Source: Iris pallida (Eukaryota; Streptophyta; Magnoliopsida; Asparagales; Iridaceae). Taken from it: a stretch of 64,000 bases of DNA. The stretch is taken from contig JANAVB010010791.1 in assembly GCA_029216955.1 (NCBI GenBank), positions 2,096,982-2,160,981 of the forward strand. Direction: 5' to 3'. Below, piece after piece: positions 1-14,544 of the stretch (the stretch's first letter is position 1; each line of letters begins with the position of its first letter). Made by a program: the position numbers and the translations under genes. The notes under the pieces are model-generated. The model was not told the DNA's origin and made no database searches. It saw only the letters and a program-made list of their open reading frames with translations.

Positions 1-171
1 CCATATCCCACCCCTCCCCCTACCCTTCCCCCTCCCCCAGGTGCCCGGCCCCCCTCCACTCTCGTTACTCTCCCCCTCCCCAAGGTTCTCGGGCACCCTC
101 CACCCTCGCCTCTCAGCTCACCCAAGTCTCCAACCCCCTCTCTTAAGCAGGCCTCCCGGCCCCTTCGTATG

Positions 172-1699
172 CCGACGTGCTCCGCCCGGACAGGGTAACC
201 AAGCCGGGATTTAGGGTCCAGGACGTTCTCCTGCCGGACGTGATCTCTCGGGACGATTCTACCCAGCCGTCTGTTACGTTCTTCGAGATTGAAGTTTCAT
301 CTCTGGCAACCTCATTCCCTCACACCTTCGTACTTAAATTCTCCACAGGATGCCCTAAACTTTTGCGGGTTCAGGAGGTCACAGCCAATTGGAAGCTTTT
401 TGAAGAGTACAAGGTGGCCCCCATAGACCCAAAGCACATCCTTCTCCACCTTTCCTCGGACCTTGATCACAAAACCGTCTGGTCCAAAGGAACCTGCCGT
501 GTGGATTCCCATCTAATGAAAATCATCAAATGGTCACCAAACTTCAACACCAAGGAAGACTCAGCGACGGTCGCCGCCTGGGTCACCCTCCCTAACCTAC
601 CCCTAATATGTTTCGTTCCGGCTGCCCTTAAATGCATCGCCAACTCCTTCGGTACTTATATTGCTTCAACAGAGGAAACCAGCAACCTGACCAAAGTGCA
701 CTACGCTAAGATCTATGTCGAACTAGACCTCTCATCAGAGCCCCTAATCACATTACCATTGAACTCGGCAACCGGACTCACTCACAGCAATTAGTCTATG
801 ATAATCACATTATCTTTTGCTCCCACTGTCACTTAAGAGGACACCAAATGAAACATTGCCACCGTCTTCAACCGGAGCTTAAGCGGAAGTCTGAAAAGTG
901 GACAACCCCCAACGATAAAGTTCGGCATCAGACTCTTTGCGGGTTCCCCATCCATCAATGATCGAATCGTCATACTAGATTCCCTTCTGGCGAAAGAGAA
1001 ACTAGCCCCTCAGCTATGGCGGTCATCCCCTACCATACTCCATCTCTAACCCTATCCAATCAGTTTAACGCTCTTGACGATGGATCCGCAAAACCCAACA
1101 CCGAGATCCCCTTCCTCGGAGCCTCTCTAGCTACCCCCAGACCACTTCTAGAGCTGGCAGATAGTTCTACCAAGGAAGTAGAGGAGACCGAACGCTCAGA
1201 TCAGTGTATTCCCCCTTATCATCCGGAAGCGGCCAACCCGAACCCCGCGGACACCGTGATAGAAGCACTCTCTATCCTTGGGCCAGAACAAGCCAACCGC
1301 GGACTCCAAGTCCTTGCTGCAGGATTTCTCCTTCTGACAGATGGAGATCAGACCGCACATGAGAGCGACACGGTCCTCTTACCCCCTAAAGAACCAATGG
1401 CATATTCGGCAGGCTATCTTCTCGAGCCCACCAATGAGACCAGTAACAATCCTACCGGAAGGGCAGCTTCCAGACCATCCTCACCATCAGACAGAAAGGT
1501 CACCATCACTAGAAAATCTGGCCAATCGGCGGTCGGCAAGCTCCCGGCTATTCAGACCAGGTTTGCCTCCAAGAAGGCCCACCAACTCCCCCCTCCCGCC
1601 TTCATTAATGATGAACATCCTCTCTTGGAATGTCCGTGGCCTGGCGAACAAACCAACAAAAAAAAGAATAATCAGCCTCAAGAAAACCCACAAAATTGA
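172..1699 (+). pseudogene. LINE ORF1: DUF4283-like nucleic-acid-binding protein with CCHC zinc knuckle, broken
   Basis: ORF1 proteins of plant L1 elements bind element RNA. The first part, to the stop at 794, has the DUF4283 layout: a charged start, WxL-like core strands near WKLFEEYKV, and a segment reading VAAWVTLPNLPL that matches the family's W-x-R-x-x-x-L-P region. A frame change near 790 leads into a canonical CX2CX4HX4C knuckle at 818-859 (CSHCHLRGHQMKHC). The same frame continues, with one TGA near 960, through a proline- and serine-rich tail to 1699. This tail overlaps the start of ORF2 by about 90 bases in another frame. A start at the ATG near 172 is only a guess, because the true N-terminus may be upstream. 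Confidence 0.7.
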
Positions 1700-2345
1700 C
1701 ATTTTGATCATTATCGAACCAAAAATCAACCACAAGAAACTCAAGTCCACCCGGCTATAGCTTGGCTTTCCCACGACAGTGGCTGATAGATACGATATCT
1801 GGATCCTCTGCTCTAAGGATGTCCAAATCGGAGTCATCCAGGACTCCCGGTAGGCCCTATCATATTGGATTGAACATCCAAAGATCCCCAACTGTGCCAT
1901 CATGTCCGCGGTTCACGACAGCTATGACATAGCGGAGCGTACCCAACTTTGGAACACTCTCCTGAACATTCACACCCATCATAACACCCTCCCTTGGCTT
2001 TGTATTGGAGATTTCAACGCCATCATCAGCAGCGCCGAGAAGACCAACGGTCATCCTCCCCCTCATTCGGCCATGCTTGATTTTAACAATTTCATTCTCA
2101 ACTCCCACCTCTACCCCCTTTCGTTCATAGGCAGTACATTTACCTGGTGCAACATGCAAGAAAGCACCCGACGCCAGTACTCCCACCTCGACAGAGCTTG
2201 GGCTAATGCCCATTGGCTGAATATGGGGACCACATCGAAGCTTACCCACCTCAATGCCAATGAATCAAACCACAACCCTCTGCTTGTTCACATAGCCAAC
2301 TCTTCGGGCCCGTACAATAAGAGCTTTCGTTTCTTGAACTTCTAG
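1608..2345 (+). pseudogene. LINE ORF2, apurinic/apyrimidinic-type endonuclease domain, broken
   Basis: This domain nicks target DNA to prime reverse transcription. It opens with MMNILSWNVRGL, the hallmark start of plant LINE endonucleases (N of WNVRG). A catalytic IIIEPKI block (normally a ..ETK motif) follows, then GDFNAI and a C-terminal block reading ESNHNPLL. The last block is normally S-D-H in active enzymes, so the catalytic Asp is now Asn. In-frame stops occur at 1758 and 2343, with other damage between about 1760 and 1900. All pieces share one reading frame, so point nonsense rather than rearrangement has broken it. Confidence 0.8.
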
Positions 2346-2414
2346 AGCGAACACCCCCGATTCTTAGATATCGTCAGAGACACCTGGGAAGGCACGGACT
2401 CGTAGGACCCGCTT

Positions 2415-4181
2415 TTGCGGGTGGCCCACAAAATCAAAACCATGCGGAAAGCCCTAACCATCTGGAGTAAACAGGCATATGGGGACATTTTTCAAGCCAT
2501 CAGAGAGGCCGAGGATGATTTCACTCGTGCTAAAATCCAGTTCACGACTGACAGATCCCCTACAGCTAGGACTGCCCTGAACCTCACCAGAGCGATCCTC
2601 AAATTCAGGATTCACGTGGAGACCAATTTCTGGAAGCAGAAAGCGAGACTTCAATGGGACAGCGAGGGCGACAAAAACTCAGCTTTCTTCCATGCCTGCA
2701 TTAATGGTCGCAGGCAGAAGCTCGCAATTCATCAAATTTCCGATGAATCAGGTCACATAATCGACGATCAGAAGGGTATCCAAAAAGTGGCAGCCAAGTT
2801 CTATGCCAACCTTTTTACCAAGGAGACTGTCACTAAGGACTCTGCTTTCTTGGAGGATATACCTCACCTCATCAGCGACAGTGATAACAACATCCTGGAG
2901 TTACCACCGACCGAACAGGAGGTGAAAGATGCCGTTTGGGACCTGGATGAGCATAGCGCCCCTAGACCAGACGGATTTTCGGAGGTTTTCTTCCGCAAAT
3001 GCTAGGACATTATCAAGACCGACATCATCGACGCAGTTTTTGCCTTCCTTCAGGGAGCCACATACCCCGGAGCCATCTCGAGCACTAACTTAATCCTCAT
3101 CCCGAAGATTGAGAACCCAAAACAGTTCTGCGACTTTCGGCCGATTGTCCTCTGCAACTTCACCAACAAAATCATATCCAAGTTCATCGCTTCCCACATG
3201 GCCAGTCTTCTCCCTAAGATCATCTTTGAGGAGCAAAGCGGGTTTATCCGTAGAAGAAACATCCAGGACAACATCATGTTGGCTCAAGAGTTAATCACTT
3301 GCATGAAGTTCCCGGCCAGAGGGGGCAACATTGCCATCAAATTAGACATGGAGAAAGCTTATGACAGACTGGATTGGCAATTCATGATCTGAGTGCTCAG
3401 GTCGTTCGGCTTCTCTGAAACCTGGACCAACACTATTTGGAGATCGATCAGCAACTCCTGGTTTTCCACTATGATCAACGGCCATGCTGACGAATTCTTC
3501 AAGTCGAGCCGTGGGGTGAGGCAAGGGGACCCCCTCTCAGCTACCATATTCATCATCAAGGCTGATGAATTGAGCAGGAATCTCAACAAGCTAGCTACCA
3601 CTCCCAACTTCAACCACTATCACACGGCCAGCGGCTGCCCGATCATCACCCATCTGGCCTTCGCCGACGACATCATGATTTTCTCATCCGATGATATGGG
3701 ATCGGTTGAGGAGGTTCACCACACCATCCAGAGATATGTCAAGTGCTCGGGCCAGAAGGTCAACCCGGACAAAACCGTCAACTACGCCCACCACAGCATC
3801 AAGAGAGAGCAAGCGAACACTCTTACCGACACCACCTCTTACCCCATCAAGCACCCCCTTCCAATACATGGGTTGTCCCCTCATATACGGAAGATCAAAA
3901 GCAGCCATATTTGCGGACCTCATCAACCGCATCAGGAAAAAGCTCCATGGTTTGCACAATACTACCCTCTCCCAGGTGTCAAAATTATCCTCATCAAATA
4001 CGTCCTCACATCTATTCCCATATACTTCCTCGCTGCATGTTCCCCCCCCCCCCCAAATAAGTCCTATCATCGATCGAGAGCATCCTCAGCAACTTCTTTT
4101 AGGGGCACATCGATGGCTACTACAAACACCATTGGGCCAGTTGGGACACTATGGCGCATTCCACCGACGACGGGGGCCTAG
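2415..4181 (+). pseudogene. LINE ORF2, reverse transcriptase domain, broken
   Basis: The linker and RT core follow the endonuclease in the same frame. Recognisable blocks are HSAPRPDGF (normally K.PGPDGF), the FRPI and IISKFIA region, EQSGFIRRRNIQDNI, LDMEKAYDRLDW, SRGVRQGDPLS and the catalytic FADD at 3660-3671. Stops at 3003 and 3390 split it. Near 3840 the frame shifts: the block reading YMGCPLIYGRSK, typical of the region after FADD, lies in the next frame. RT copies the element RNA at the nicked target. This copy cannot make the enzyme. Confidence 0.85.
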
Positions 4182-5178
4182 GTTTCACCAAATTATCCAA
4201 CATTGTCTAAGCATTCTCGATAAAATTGTGGTGGAAGCTTTGCACTTCTCAGAACCTTTGGACCAGGTTCATGAAGGCTAGATACTTCAAGCACATCCAC
4301 CCGTCGTTGTCCACCTCCAAAATCAGATCATCCATGGCGTGGAGACGCATGCTGACCGGGCGTTCTCTGGCCGAACCCCAAATGCGCCTCTATGTGGGAG
4401 ACGGTGAGTCGTTGGCCTTCCGGGAACGATGGCTCGGTGATACTCTCCTTCCTACCATCTCGGAGAGACACGAGCATTATAAGATAAAGGACATGTGGGA
4501 CCACACCGGTAACTCCTGGAGCTGGGATGCAGTCCTTGAGTGGGCTGGGTAGGAGGCAGTGGACCGCATACGTCGGTGCGGCGTGTAGCTCGGATCCGAC
4601 GCTGATGAGATCGGTGGAATGTCGACAGCTCGGGTACCTTCTCGGTCAAATCGGCCAGCAGAATCGCGCAGGGCACCAGCATGACCATCCCAACCTACAT
4701 AATCATCGCTCCCTTCTGGCAGGCATGTATTCCCAAAAAGTGGTCCTTCATCATCTGGAGAGCTCTGCGGAAGATCCTCCCCACCGACGATACTCTCAAC
4801 ACAATCGGGTTCAGTCTTGCCTCAGCATGTACCTGCTGCAATAAACGCCACCAGGAACCGGTTGACCATATTTTTTATATGGAGGAACTTTTGGTTAGTA
4901 TTTGTAATGCCATCTCCCAGATTTGCAGGCTGAATCCGGGGAGTAGAAACCTCAACGATCAGGTGGCGGCTTGGGGGACAGCGTCTCACGGTCACCAGAT
5001 CGTGGCAGCTACCACCATCTGGGTTCTTTGGAAGAACCGTAACAAGGCTAGATACGAGGGCCAACAGTTCACTGTGGACCAGCTTATTACGAAGATTATC
5101 AGACAATGCTACAAACGGAGAACCCACTGCAACCACGGCCAGACGGCCTTTTGGAACACCCTTCCTTCCAGGGCCTAG
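4182..5178 (+). pseudogene. LINE ORF2, C-terminal region with RT zinc-binding domain, broken
   Basis: Two frames are needed to follow this end. One, about 4226-4552, has SLAFRERWLGD and the tryptophan-rich block usual downstream of plant LINE RT. The other, 4681-5178, carries the zf-RVT pattern: WSFIIWRALRKILPTDDTL, then CTCCNKRHQEPVDHIF with its Cys-Cys-Glu-His spacing. No RNase H domain follows; the frame ends at the TAG at 5176-5178. About 110 bases of 3' UTR then run to the TA repeat. Confidence 0.75.
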
Positions 5179-5281
5179 GCTCTAGTCTCCTCTCCTTTTG
5201 TTAGTATACATGTATAGGCTTCTTCTGCCTTTTTGGTATACTTGTACAGCTACTGCTTTCTTTTCAGAATAAAATGGGGAG

Positions 5282-6895
<1,614 letters not shown>

Positions 6896-7153
6896 GGCTA
6901 CGGCACTCATTCAACAGGTGCCACAGTAGTAGCAGAGACCAGTGCAGCAGGCTCCTCTTCCCTACTACTGCAAGAAGCCCGATCACCTCTGGAAGGTTTA
7001 TAGGAGGCGATTGGGAGCATACCTATATTGTGGCACTAAGGGGCACCAGTTGAAGGATTGTCCTTCGAACCCTCGTCGTACAGCTCTAGAAAGTGCAGCT
7101 CAGAGAGCACCGACTAGGCCACCTATGGCGCCGCCTCATGCCCCGCACCAGTA
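6896..7153 (+). pseudogene. Tekay-type gag remnant: zinc-knuckle region only
   Basis: The frame from 6942 reads YYCKKPDHLWKVYRRRL then YLYCGTKGHQLKDCP, the paired CCHC knuckles of a Tekay gag. The second is intact apart from a missing first Cys; the first is damaged. This is homologous to the knuckles of Tekay-B at about 35160-35225. The fragment abuts the LTR end directly. Primer-binding site, gag capsid domain and all of pol are missing, so an internal deletion joined the LTR to late gag. The tail is proline-rich and stops at 7154. Confidence 0.7.
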
Positions 7154-7532
7154 GCGGAATATACCCCGTCAAGCAGGACTTTTGTGTTGACGGTCGAGGA
7201 GACCAACACTGCAGGTGATGGGCTATGAGGTTAGGTCATGTTCTTTCCTTCTTCCTGATTCCTTTCCATCTATTGATTGCTTGATTGATCTCTTAGTACC
7301 TTTAGCTTGCATATGTGATTTTTATGCTAGATTAATAGTGAGCCCAAATAGAGACTACAATAATATGACACTGTAGAGGCTATCACCATGCATGTTTATT
7401 TCCATTCCATAGAAATGTATGTTGTAAATTTTAGATAGGATTTTGCTAGACTTTGATTATTGGGGATTTGACCTAGAGAAGAGTACAACCAACTTAAATT
7501 TCAAGGACAAAATTTTTCTAAGGGGGTAGGAT
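7154..7532 (+). other. Residual internal 3' region with polypurine tract (7520-7531)
   Basis: There is no coding signal. It ends GGACAAAATTTTTC TAAGGGGGTAGGA, the plus-strand primer of a Tekay-type element, directly before an LTR that starts TGTAACTACC. The equivalent tract in Tekay-B reads the same way on the minus strand at 13746-13757. Confidence 0.75.
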
Positions 7533-7951
7533 TGTAACTACCACATTTCCAAAATATGGATATTTTTATCTTTTTCTATTTTGTACCAATTTTAAAATTA
7601 TATTTCATATTAATTATAATGATGGTACTTTACTTTATTTTTCCATGATAGGTATTGTTTCCTATAATTAAATATATGATGTTGTTAGTTGCATGAAGTT
7701 GGCCATTAGTTAGATTAGTTGTTAGTAAATGGACCCAACTTGACTTGTCATGACAATATTAGTGGACCCATTAGTTAGTCTTGGTACACCCATTAATTAG
7801 AGAGCAATGAGTAAGAAAATCCTTCCTTTAGTTAATAGAACTTTCCTTAATCAAACCGCTTCCTAAAATAAACATTCATGACTAATTGTGAGGGCTTATT
7901 AGACACTTTACATTATATTTAGGGTTAGGAATAGTGGCTGGTCATATACCA

Positions 7952-7958
7952 TATAAAA
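7952..7958 (+). promoter_or_regulatory. TATA box of LTR-D
   Basis: TATAAAA sits about 420 bases into the LTR, close to the relative position of the TATA-like sequence in the Tekay-B LTRs (about 365-370 bases in). Transcription would be expected to start about 30 bases downstream. Confidence 0.5.
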
Positions 7959-8835
7959 CCCCTATTTAAGTTCACTTTTTAGTCTCTAAGAATCCTAATT
8001 TGTCTCCTCTTCATTTTTTCTTCATTTGAGAAGAAAACCAAACCCTTACCATTCCTAAATTGATTCCCAACCCTTTCGAATTGTCATCCCGAGGAGGCTA
8101 GAGCTTGGATTAGTAAGGAGGAAGCATTGGAAGGAGTGGAGATTGAAGAAGGTGTCCACTCTTAAAGGTTGTGTCCATTTGTGTCCACTAGTGTCATTTC
8201 ATTGGGAATCCATCTCCCAGTAGGTAAAATCTGAATTTAACCCTTCTAATTGTTTCTAATTAGTGTAATTAGTCATTTAGAAGCCACCCATGTATTAGGA
8301 CTACCCATTGGGAGAAGCTTAGGCTTCATTTGATCCATTTGGAGACTTTTACATAGGATTTTTGTGCCATTTTTTGGAAAATTCGAGAATTGTATACCAA
8401 GTGGTTATTATTACGTTTGTTAGGTCTAATTAGTGTGGATTTGGTCATATGTGGCTAGATTCGTGTCCAAAAATGGATACGTGTAGGTCATGTCATGATA
8501 CGGTAGGACACGAGAACAATTTGGAAGTTTTGGGACTCCTACACATGTGGTGCACATGTTCTATTACACATAACACTTGACACTAGCTTAGAAATGTCCA
8601 AGTTATGTTCTAATATATATTTTAGGCTTGCCTATGAAATTTGGTAGGATTCAGAGAATGTTTGATAGAGTATCTTAAGCGCATCGTAACCTTGTGCAAC
8701 AAGTGTTCGACACATGTCCCCAAAAAAATTTTGTGTCCTTTTGAGTTGAGATTTTGGGTATGTGTCCTAAACAGGATATGTGGTGTGGTGTCATGATATC
8801 TTATGAAACGCACGATTAGATTTGAGAATACATGC

Positions 8836-9033
<198 letters not shown>

Positions 9034-9756
9034 ATAAAGTATGTATTTGTGTATGTGTCATATGAGTGTCAATATTCATATGTCAATAGGAAGAGGAATT
9101 GGTATAGCAGTGTAGGGGGACAATTGGCCAGTTAGTGAGTGCCTATTGGCACATGTGTGATATCTATATATTTTAAGGAATGCATGTGTCTAGAGGGTGT
9201 TATTGGCATAAGTTTAATATGTGACTAAACCTACATACGAGATTGCCTCACACCATGGTTGAAATGTATACCTGGAGTGTGTGTTAGGATTTTAACTGAT
9301 ACACATGGGTGTGACGGGAAAAGGCAAAGTGAGTGAAATAGGCATTAGAATGGAAGGAGCATCTGAAACTAATGACAAGCAATAGTGTGGCCTACACACA
9401 GAGCAACCAAAGTTTGCCTATTACTTACAACAACAACAACAGGGGCATTGCTATTAGCGTGTAGCATAGATGCAATATCAGCTTAGTATATCAATAGAAG
9501 GTAAGCTTAGTATCAGCTAGAGTAAGCTCAAGTATCAGAAGTAAGGGAATTGGGGGCAGCATAGTGAGTGTTAGTTTGTGTGGAGTGTGTGTGTGTGTGT
9601 GCGTGGAGAGATATTAATGTGCATGGTAATTGGAAACTTGATTTGGACTATATAAGGGGCAACATAGGCTCAGGAATAAGCCATAATCAGTACAGGAACT
9701 TGGACAGCAAGGGAATGCCCTATTGCACAGTTAGTAAAAATGTATGATATTAGTGC

Positions 9757-9837
<81 letters not shown>
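9757..9837. repeat. TA microsatellite in LTR-D
   Basis: Uninterrupted TA repeat of about 80 bases. Between 9032 and 10125 nothing else but LTR sequence is visible. Confidence 0.97.
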
Positions 9838-9840
<3 letters not shown>

Positions 9841-10125
9841 TGTGAGAGGTAGGGGTATCGGTAGGTCTGGTGGCTAGGGTGAATGCCTAGATGAAATACA
9901 GGAAAGGGGAATTAATTGTGGGTGCACGGTTGGTTCGTGTGTACTCATATATGAGGGCGTGTTTTGCTCATTAGGAATGCCTATATGGAAGTGAGTAGTG
10001 AACTGATAAAGAGAGGAGGGATCGGTAATGCTGTAATAGTATGGGGCTCCTACCAAGGTAACAACAATTAACTAGGATGAAACTTTATATAGCATACATA
10101 CTAGAGATTTTGGTAGGTGTGCATG

Positions 10126-13100
10126 TGTCACGACCCGCACCCAGTATAGGGGCACGAGAAGTGTGTACGTCTAGCCTACGCCGCAGTGTTGGCGGTAGAA
10201 TGCTGTCCTAGGTCACATACATCTAACAGTTATAAGTTACCTGTACAGTTATACTCTCCGAATGAAGGAATAATATAAATTACAAACTCAATCACAGCTA
10301 AGGAAGATGTACGATAAGATAGATAGAATATCCACAGAATCCACAGATGAAATATGATAGAAGAGATAATCCAAAGTGTCTAAGATAAACATCTAACAGG
10401 ATCCACAATCCATAATCTCTAGTACAATATCCAAATGAATTACAACTGAAATAAGAAACTAAACTATAGGAGTGTCGTCAGCAGGTAATAGATTCTGCTG
10501 GAAGTCCAGGTCACAGGTGTCCTCTAGGGCTGTCCCGTAGTAAGTAGTACAACATGCCTCATCCTCGTCCTCTGTAATATTTTCAACATGTCCAGTCATG
10601 ACAGGAGCGAGCACAGTACATATCACGCAGTTCATATCATGAAAGGAATATAAAACAGGCAATAGAGTAAAATATATGAACGCTGAAAAATATACATAAA
10701 GTAAAAGAGAAGACTGTAAAGAAATATCTACTACAAGTAAAGAGCTACAGTGAACTAGTGATTTAGAGTACAAGATAGACATGTGAACGGCTTGATAATA
10801 AACATGAGAGGTTGTACATGGCTACACTACTTTATAAATGTTCACATGACTATTTATACTCCTCCATCCCCAATCAATACACAAGGATCCGTTCAAGTTA
10901 TGTTATTGTACATGATTTCACATGGGGGGCCATAAATGGGTGCACATGAATATAATCATGGGGGCTCCGTGAACATGAGAGTACATGAATCACGAGAGTG
11001 CACATGAATGGTAAAAGCACAGAAATACATGATGAAAGTGAAACGCACATGACATGATGTATCTGATGCTCCCGACGGAGATAACATCGTATGAAAAGAT
11101 CCATATAGTACTAATCCGTGTTTCCATCATGACAGCATCAAATAAAGTAATCTAGAGCAAGAATATAGTTCTAGCAAGTATGAAACGGTTTAGCAAGTAT
11201 GAAACGGTTAGAGAATGTACTCGCCTGATATCCTGAGTATCTGAAGTGAAATACTGTCTGAGGAGTGGTGTCTGGCTCCTATTTAGAATAGCACAAGTCA
11301 CAACATATCCAAAATGGTAAAATAGACTACTGCAATGCATTCTATTTGATGTTTGCGTCAATCTAGGCTAAAGTCAACCTTTGGTCAACTCTAATCAACT
11401 ACACTAGTCAAACTAGGTTAACTAGGTCAAACCTAACCCAGACAAGTCTCACTAAGCCTAACCATGTCTATCCTAGCATTCACATACCATCACAAAGTTA
11501 TAAAAGCTATCAACATACCATTTCATGTATATACATGCCATATACACATAGGTTTACATATAGGAAGCCAAATAGGCTATATGCCATATACCAATCTACA
11601 TTGGCAACACACTAGCATAAGTTCACCACATCCATATATGCCAATTTCATATAGGCAATTTATATATATATACATTACATATTTATCTGGCAAGGTTATA
11701 GGTATCATACATATACATATATAGAGAGGGAGAGATAGAGTGACATGTGTGTGTGTCAATAGTGTGTACATTAGGTTCCTGTGTGTGTGTGTAATATAGA
11801 TATAGGGTGTCAAGTTTAGTGTAAATGTGTGTGTGTGTAACAGTACATAGGTTCTTAGTTTTAGTAGAGTGTAGGTGTGTGTGTAGGTCACAACCTAGGT
11901 TCTCAGTTTTAGTATAATGTGAGTGAGTAATATCAATGTGTTCTCAGGAAAACAGTGTAAATGTGTGTGAGTGTGTGTGTGAGAGAGAGTGTGTGAGTGA
12001 CAGTACATAGGTAGGATGCTCTCAGGTTTAGTGTTCTTGTGTGAGTGTGTGTACAATATATGAGAAAACAGTGTATGATTTTAGAAATTATTGTAAACAT
12101 GTATTCGATTTCCAATTTTCAGTTTTGACAGTCCAATAGCATTTCGAAAACCAATGATCAATTCCTAATCATGAATCCTAACATGTAACTTAAACTTAAA
12201 GACATACAGGTGAACCAACATTGCAACTAATCATCAAAAAAAAGTAAAACCCAATTTAAATCTCAGGAAAACTCAGTGCACAAAACAGTATCAGAAAAAT
12301 TGGGGGAAACCCGATTTTGAATTCAAATACAATTTAAAAATCAGTTTAATGGGTTGGTAATTAAAGTGTCACACGTGAAGGTGTCCTACGAGTGTCATGG
12401 TGTCTTGAAACTGGACACAAACGTGTCCAAAAATTGATCCCACACTCGTGTTCATCAAGACAGTGCACAGTCTCGTACACGTGTTCATCCCATTCATGGA
12501 CACGACACACGACACGTGCGTCCATGTGGTCACGTCCATGTGTAGCCCAACACTAGGGCTAAATACTGCACACACCATGACGCATCCAAGTCGTGTCCTG
12601 TGCGGACACGAGATGCGTGTCAGTGAGGGATACTCGACTGTGCGCGCACAGTGATTGTCCAGTACGGGTCGGATTTCTCCCCGTATGGTGATCCATGTGA
12701 TCCCAAATTTTGGGAGGTTGATGTCAGTCATGTGCTTCGTGTGTCCAAGAAATATCGTGTCCAATGGTGTCGTGTATAATGCATATGGCACCCCGAACAG
12801 CAGGGCATCGAGCACACTGCTCGTGCTGCGTGTCCTTGTCAATTTTTGACACGAAAAGGACACATAGGTCAACTCAGTCCACATGGAAATCATAACATAC
12901 ATATAGATCAACATTTCCATTTAATTACTTTTCAAAAACAGCAAAATAAAATCCATTGAGGCATTCTATCAAACACATAGAACTAGGTTATGATACGTGT
13001 CCGATACGGACACGAAATCAATGCAAACTTTCAACAATTACACACCACAGCTAGGGAACACCTATATCTAGGCTAATATGCTAAGAAATTAGAACTAAAA

Positions 13101-13743
13101 CATAATTTAGAGGATTTACCTATAGAGTATCAATGACAAGGAAAAGCCCCAAATAGGATGATTCTCCTTGCTAGCCAAAAGCTCCAAATTGTACCAAAAC
13201 TGAGATTTCTCTCCATGAACAGAAAATAGAGTGGGATTAGGCTCTAATGCAAGAAACTAGAGTCAAAAATAAATTAAAATGAAATAGTTATGGGTTAGGA
13301 AAGAATGACCAATACCTTCCTTTTCCAAAAGTTGATTTGATGCAAAAGAGGCAAGAACTATAGGAATAGAGATTATATAGTGGAGGGATCCCTATGTGGC
13401 CGGCCAAGTAAGGCAAAAATTAGGGTTAGTGTTATGACTAATGGGCTTGGGCCAAGTTTCAATGGTAAAGGAAATCACTCCTTAAGTCAAAAGTCCATGA
13501 ACCTAATCATTTATTCTCCTACATGAAACTTGATTCTAAATGACTTAACTTGGGTTGACTTAAGTTAGATTAGGGTCCCACCATGCTAATCAAGTCACCA
13601 TAGCTAGAGTCAACATCTAGGTTAGTCTCCAAAGTCTGAACTAGCAAAAGTCAACAATAACAACCATCACTCCAGTAATTCAAAATAAATTTAAAATTTT
13701 TAAAATGACCAAAATACCCTCAAGCTAAAATGTGGTAGTGACA
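10126..13743 (-). repeat. 3' LTR of Tekay-B (3618 bp)
   Basis: In element sense it begins TGTCACTACCACATTTTAG at 13743 and ends GGGTGCGGGTCGTGACA at 10126. A TATATAAT sequence at 13372-13379 (minus) is the likely promoter. A zone at about 12360-12870 is crowded with CGTGTCC and GGACACG, and 11345-11445 has five GTCAA (TTGAC on the element strand). Short GT repeats occur at 11740-12050. By eye it differs from the other LTR by about 6 percent in the middle and more near this end. Confidence 0.9.
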
Positions 13744-13745
13744 AA

Positions 13746-13757
13746 TCTACCCTCCTT
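13746..13757 (-). other. Polypurine tract of Tekay-B
   Basis: On the minus strand the sequence reads AAGGAGGGTAGA two bases before the 3' LTR, preceded by GGACAAAATTCTTTT. This is the plus-strand DNA primer site. Confidence 0.85.
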
Positions 13758-13823
13758 AAAAGAATTTTGTCCTCGAAATTAAAAGGCGAAACTAAACTAA
13801 TAAGAAGGATAGACAATCATACC

Positions 13824-14543
13824 TTAAGGCCCAAAAAGATATGGGTATCGCTCGCGCATCTCATCCTCCCGCTCCCAGGTAGACTCTCCTGGAGAATGAT
13901 GCCTCCATGCGACGCGAACCAAGGGTATCACCTGGTTTCTCAATACCTTCTCTCGGCGATCCAGAATCTCCACTGGCTGCTCTGGATAACTGAGAGTAGG
14001 TCCCACCTCAATCTCCGAATGGTCAAGTACATGGCTAGGATCATCCATATACCGTCTCAACTGTGATACATAGAATACATTGTGGACACCCACTAGTGTA
14101 GGTGGCAATTCTAGCCTGTATGCTACGTCACCGACTCTCCCGTTGATCACGAAAGGTCCGATGAAGCACGGGCTAAGCTTTCCACCTCCACCAAAACGTA
14201 TGGTACCACGAGTCGGAGATATCCTCAGAAAAACCATGTCTCCGACCTGACACAAACAAGGTCTCAAGTTACAAAAATAATCAAACATGATCAAACAAAC
14301 ACAAATAAACAACCTACTTCTAATCCTATCTCTAATCTGTACCTCAAACTCCAACGGCCTCCGGTGGCTATCGGCCCAATGCCGATGTCTGTCCTGCGCC
14401 ACGCGAAGTCTGTCCCTGATGAGCTTCACCTTTTCGGCTGCGTCAACAACCATCTCAGGTCCTAATAAAGCTCGCTCTCCAACATCATCCCAAGATAAGG
14501 GTGTACAGTACCTACGCCCGTACAATGCCTCGAAGGATGACAT
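13824..14543 (-). pseudogene. Tekay-B integrase C-terminus and chromodomain, with a probable intron
   Basis: The open frame starts MSSFEALYGRRYCTPLSW, the conserved post-catalytic block of gypsy integrases, and runs through the GDMVFLRISP strand and GPFVI. It ends in PVEILDRREKVLR, IPLVRVAW and STWEREDEMRERYP, a chromodomain of the Tekay type that targets integration by binding histone marks. Between FEV and VGDM lies a 96-base AT-rich insert with GT-AG ends (14247-14342); removing it gives the usual family spacing. This frame itself is uninterrupted, but it is cut off from the catalytic core upstream by a TAG (CAG to TAG) at about 14545. Confidence 0.85.
14247..14342 (-). other. Candidate spliceosomal intron in Tekay-B pol
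   Basis: On the minus strand the donor is GAG|GTACAG and the acceptor TTTGTGTCAG|GTCGG. The insert is 96 bases, T-rich, phase 0 and a multiple of three without a stop, so the frame stays open whether spliced or not. Its translation (ICVCLIMFDYF) is unlike any integrase, and the flanking residues match the family when it is removed. Confidence 0.6.
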
Positions 14544-14544
14544 C

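Noticed and set aside
10459..11361. Minus-strand frames repeated at 37302-37751 and 39120-39889
   Set aside because: They recur only because the same LTR family is present three times; frames are not conserved in length and have no domain.
12369..12920. 183-codon minus-strand open frame in the Tekay-B LTR
   Set aside because: Its equivalent in the other LTR is broken into short overlapping frames, and it lies over the CGTGTCC-rich zone; no domain recognised.
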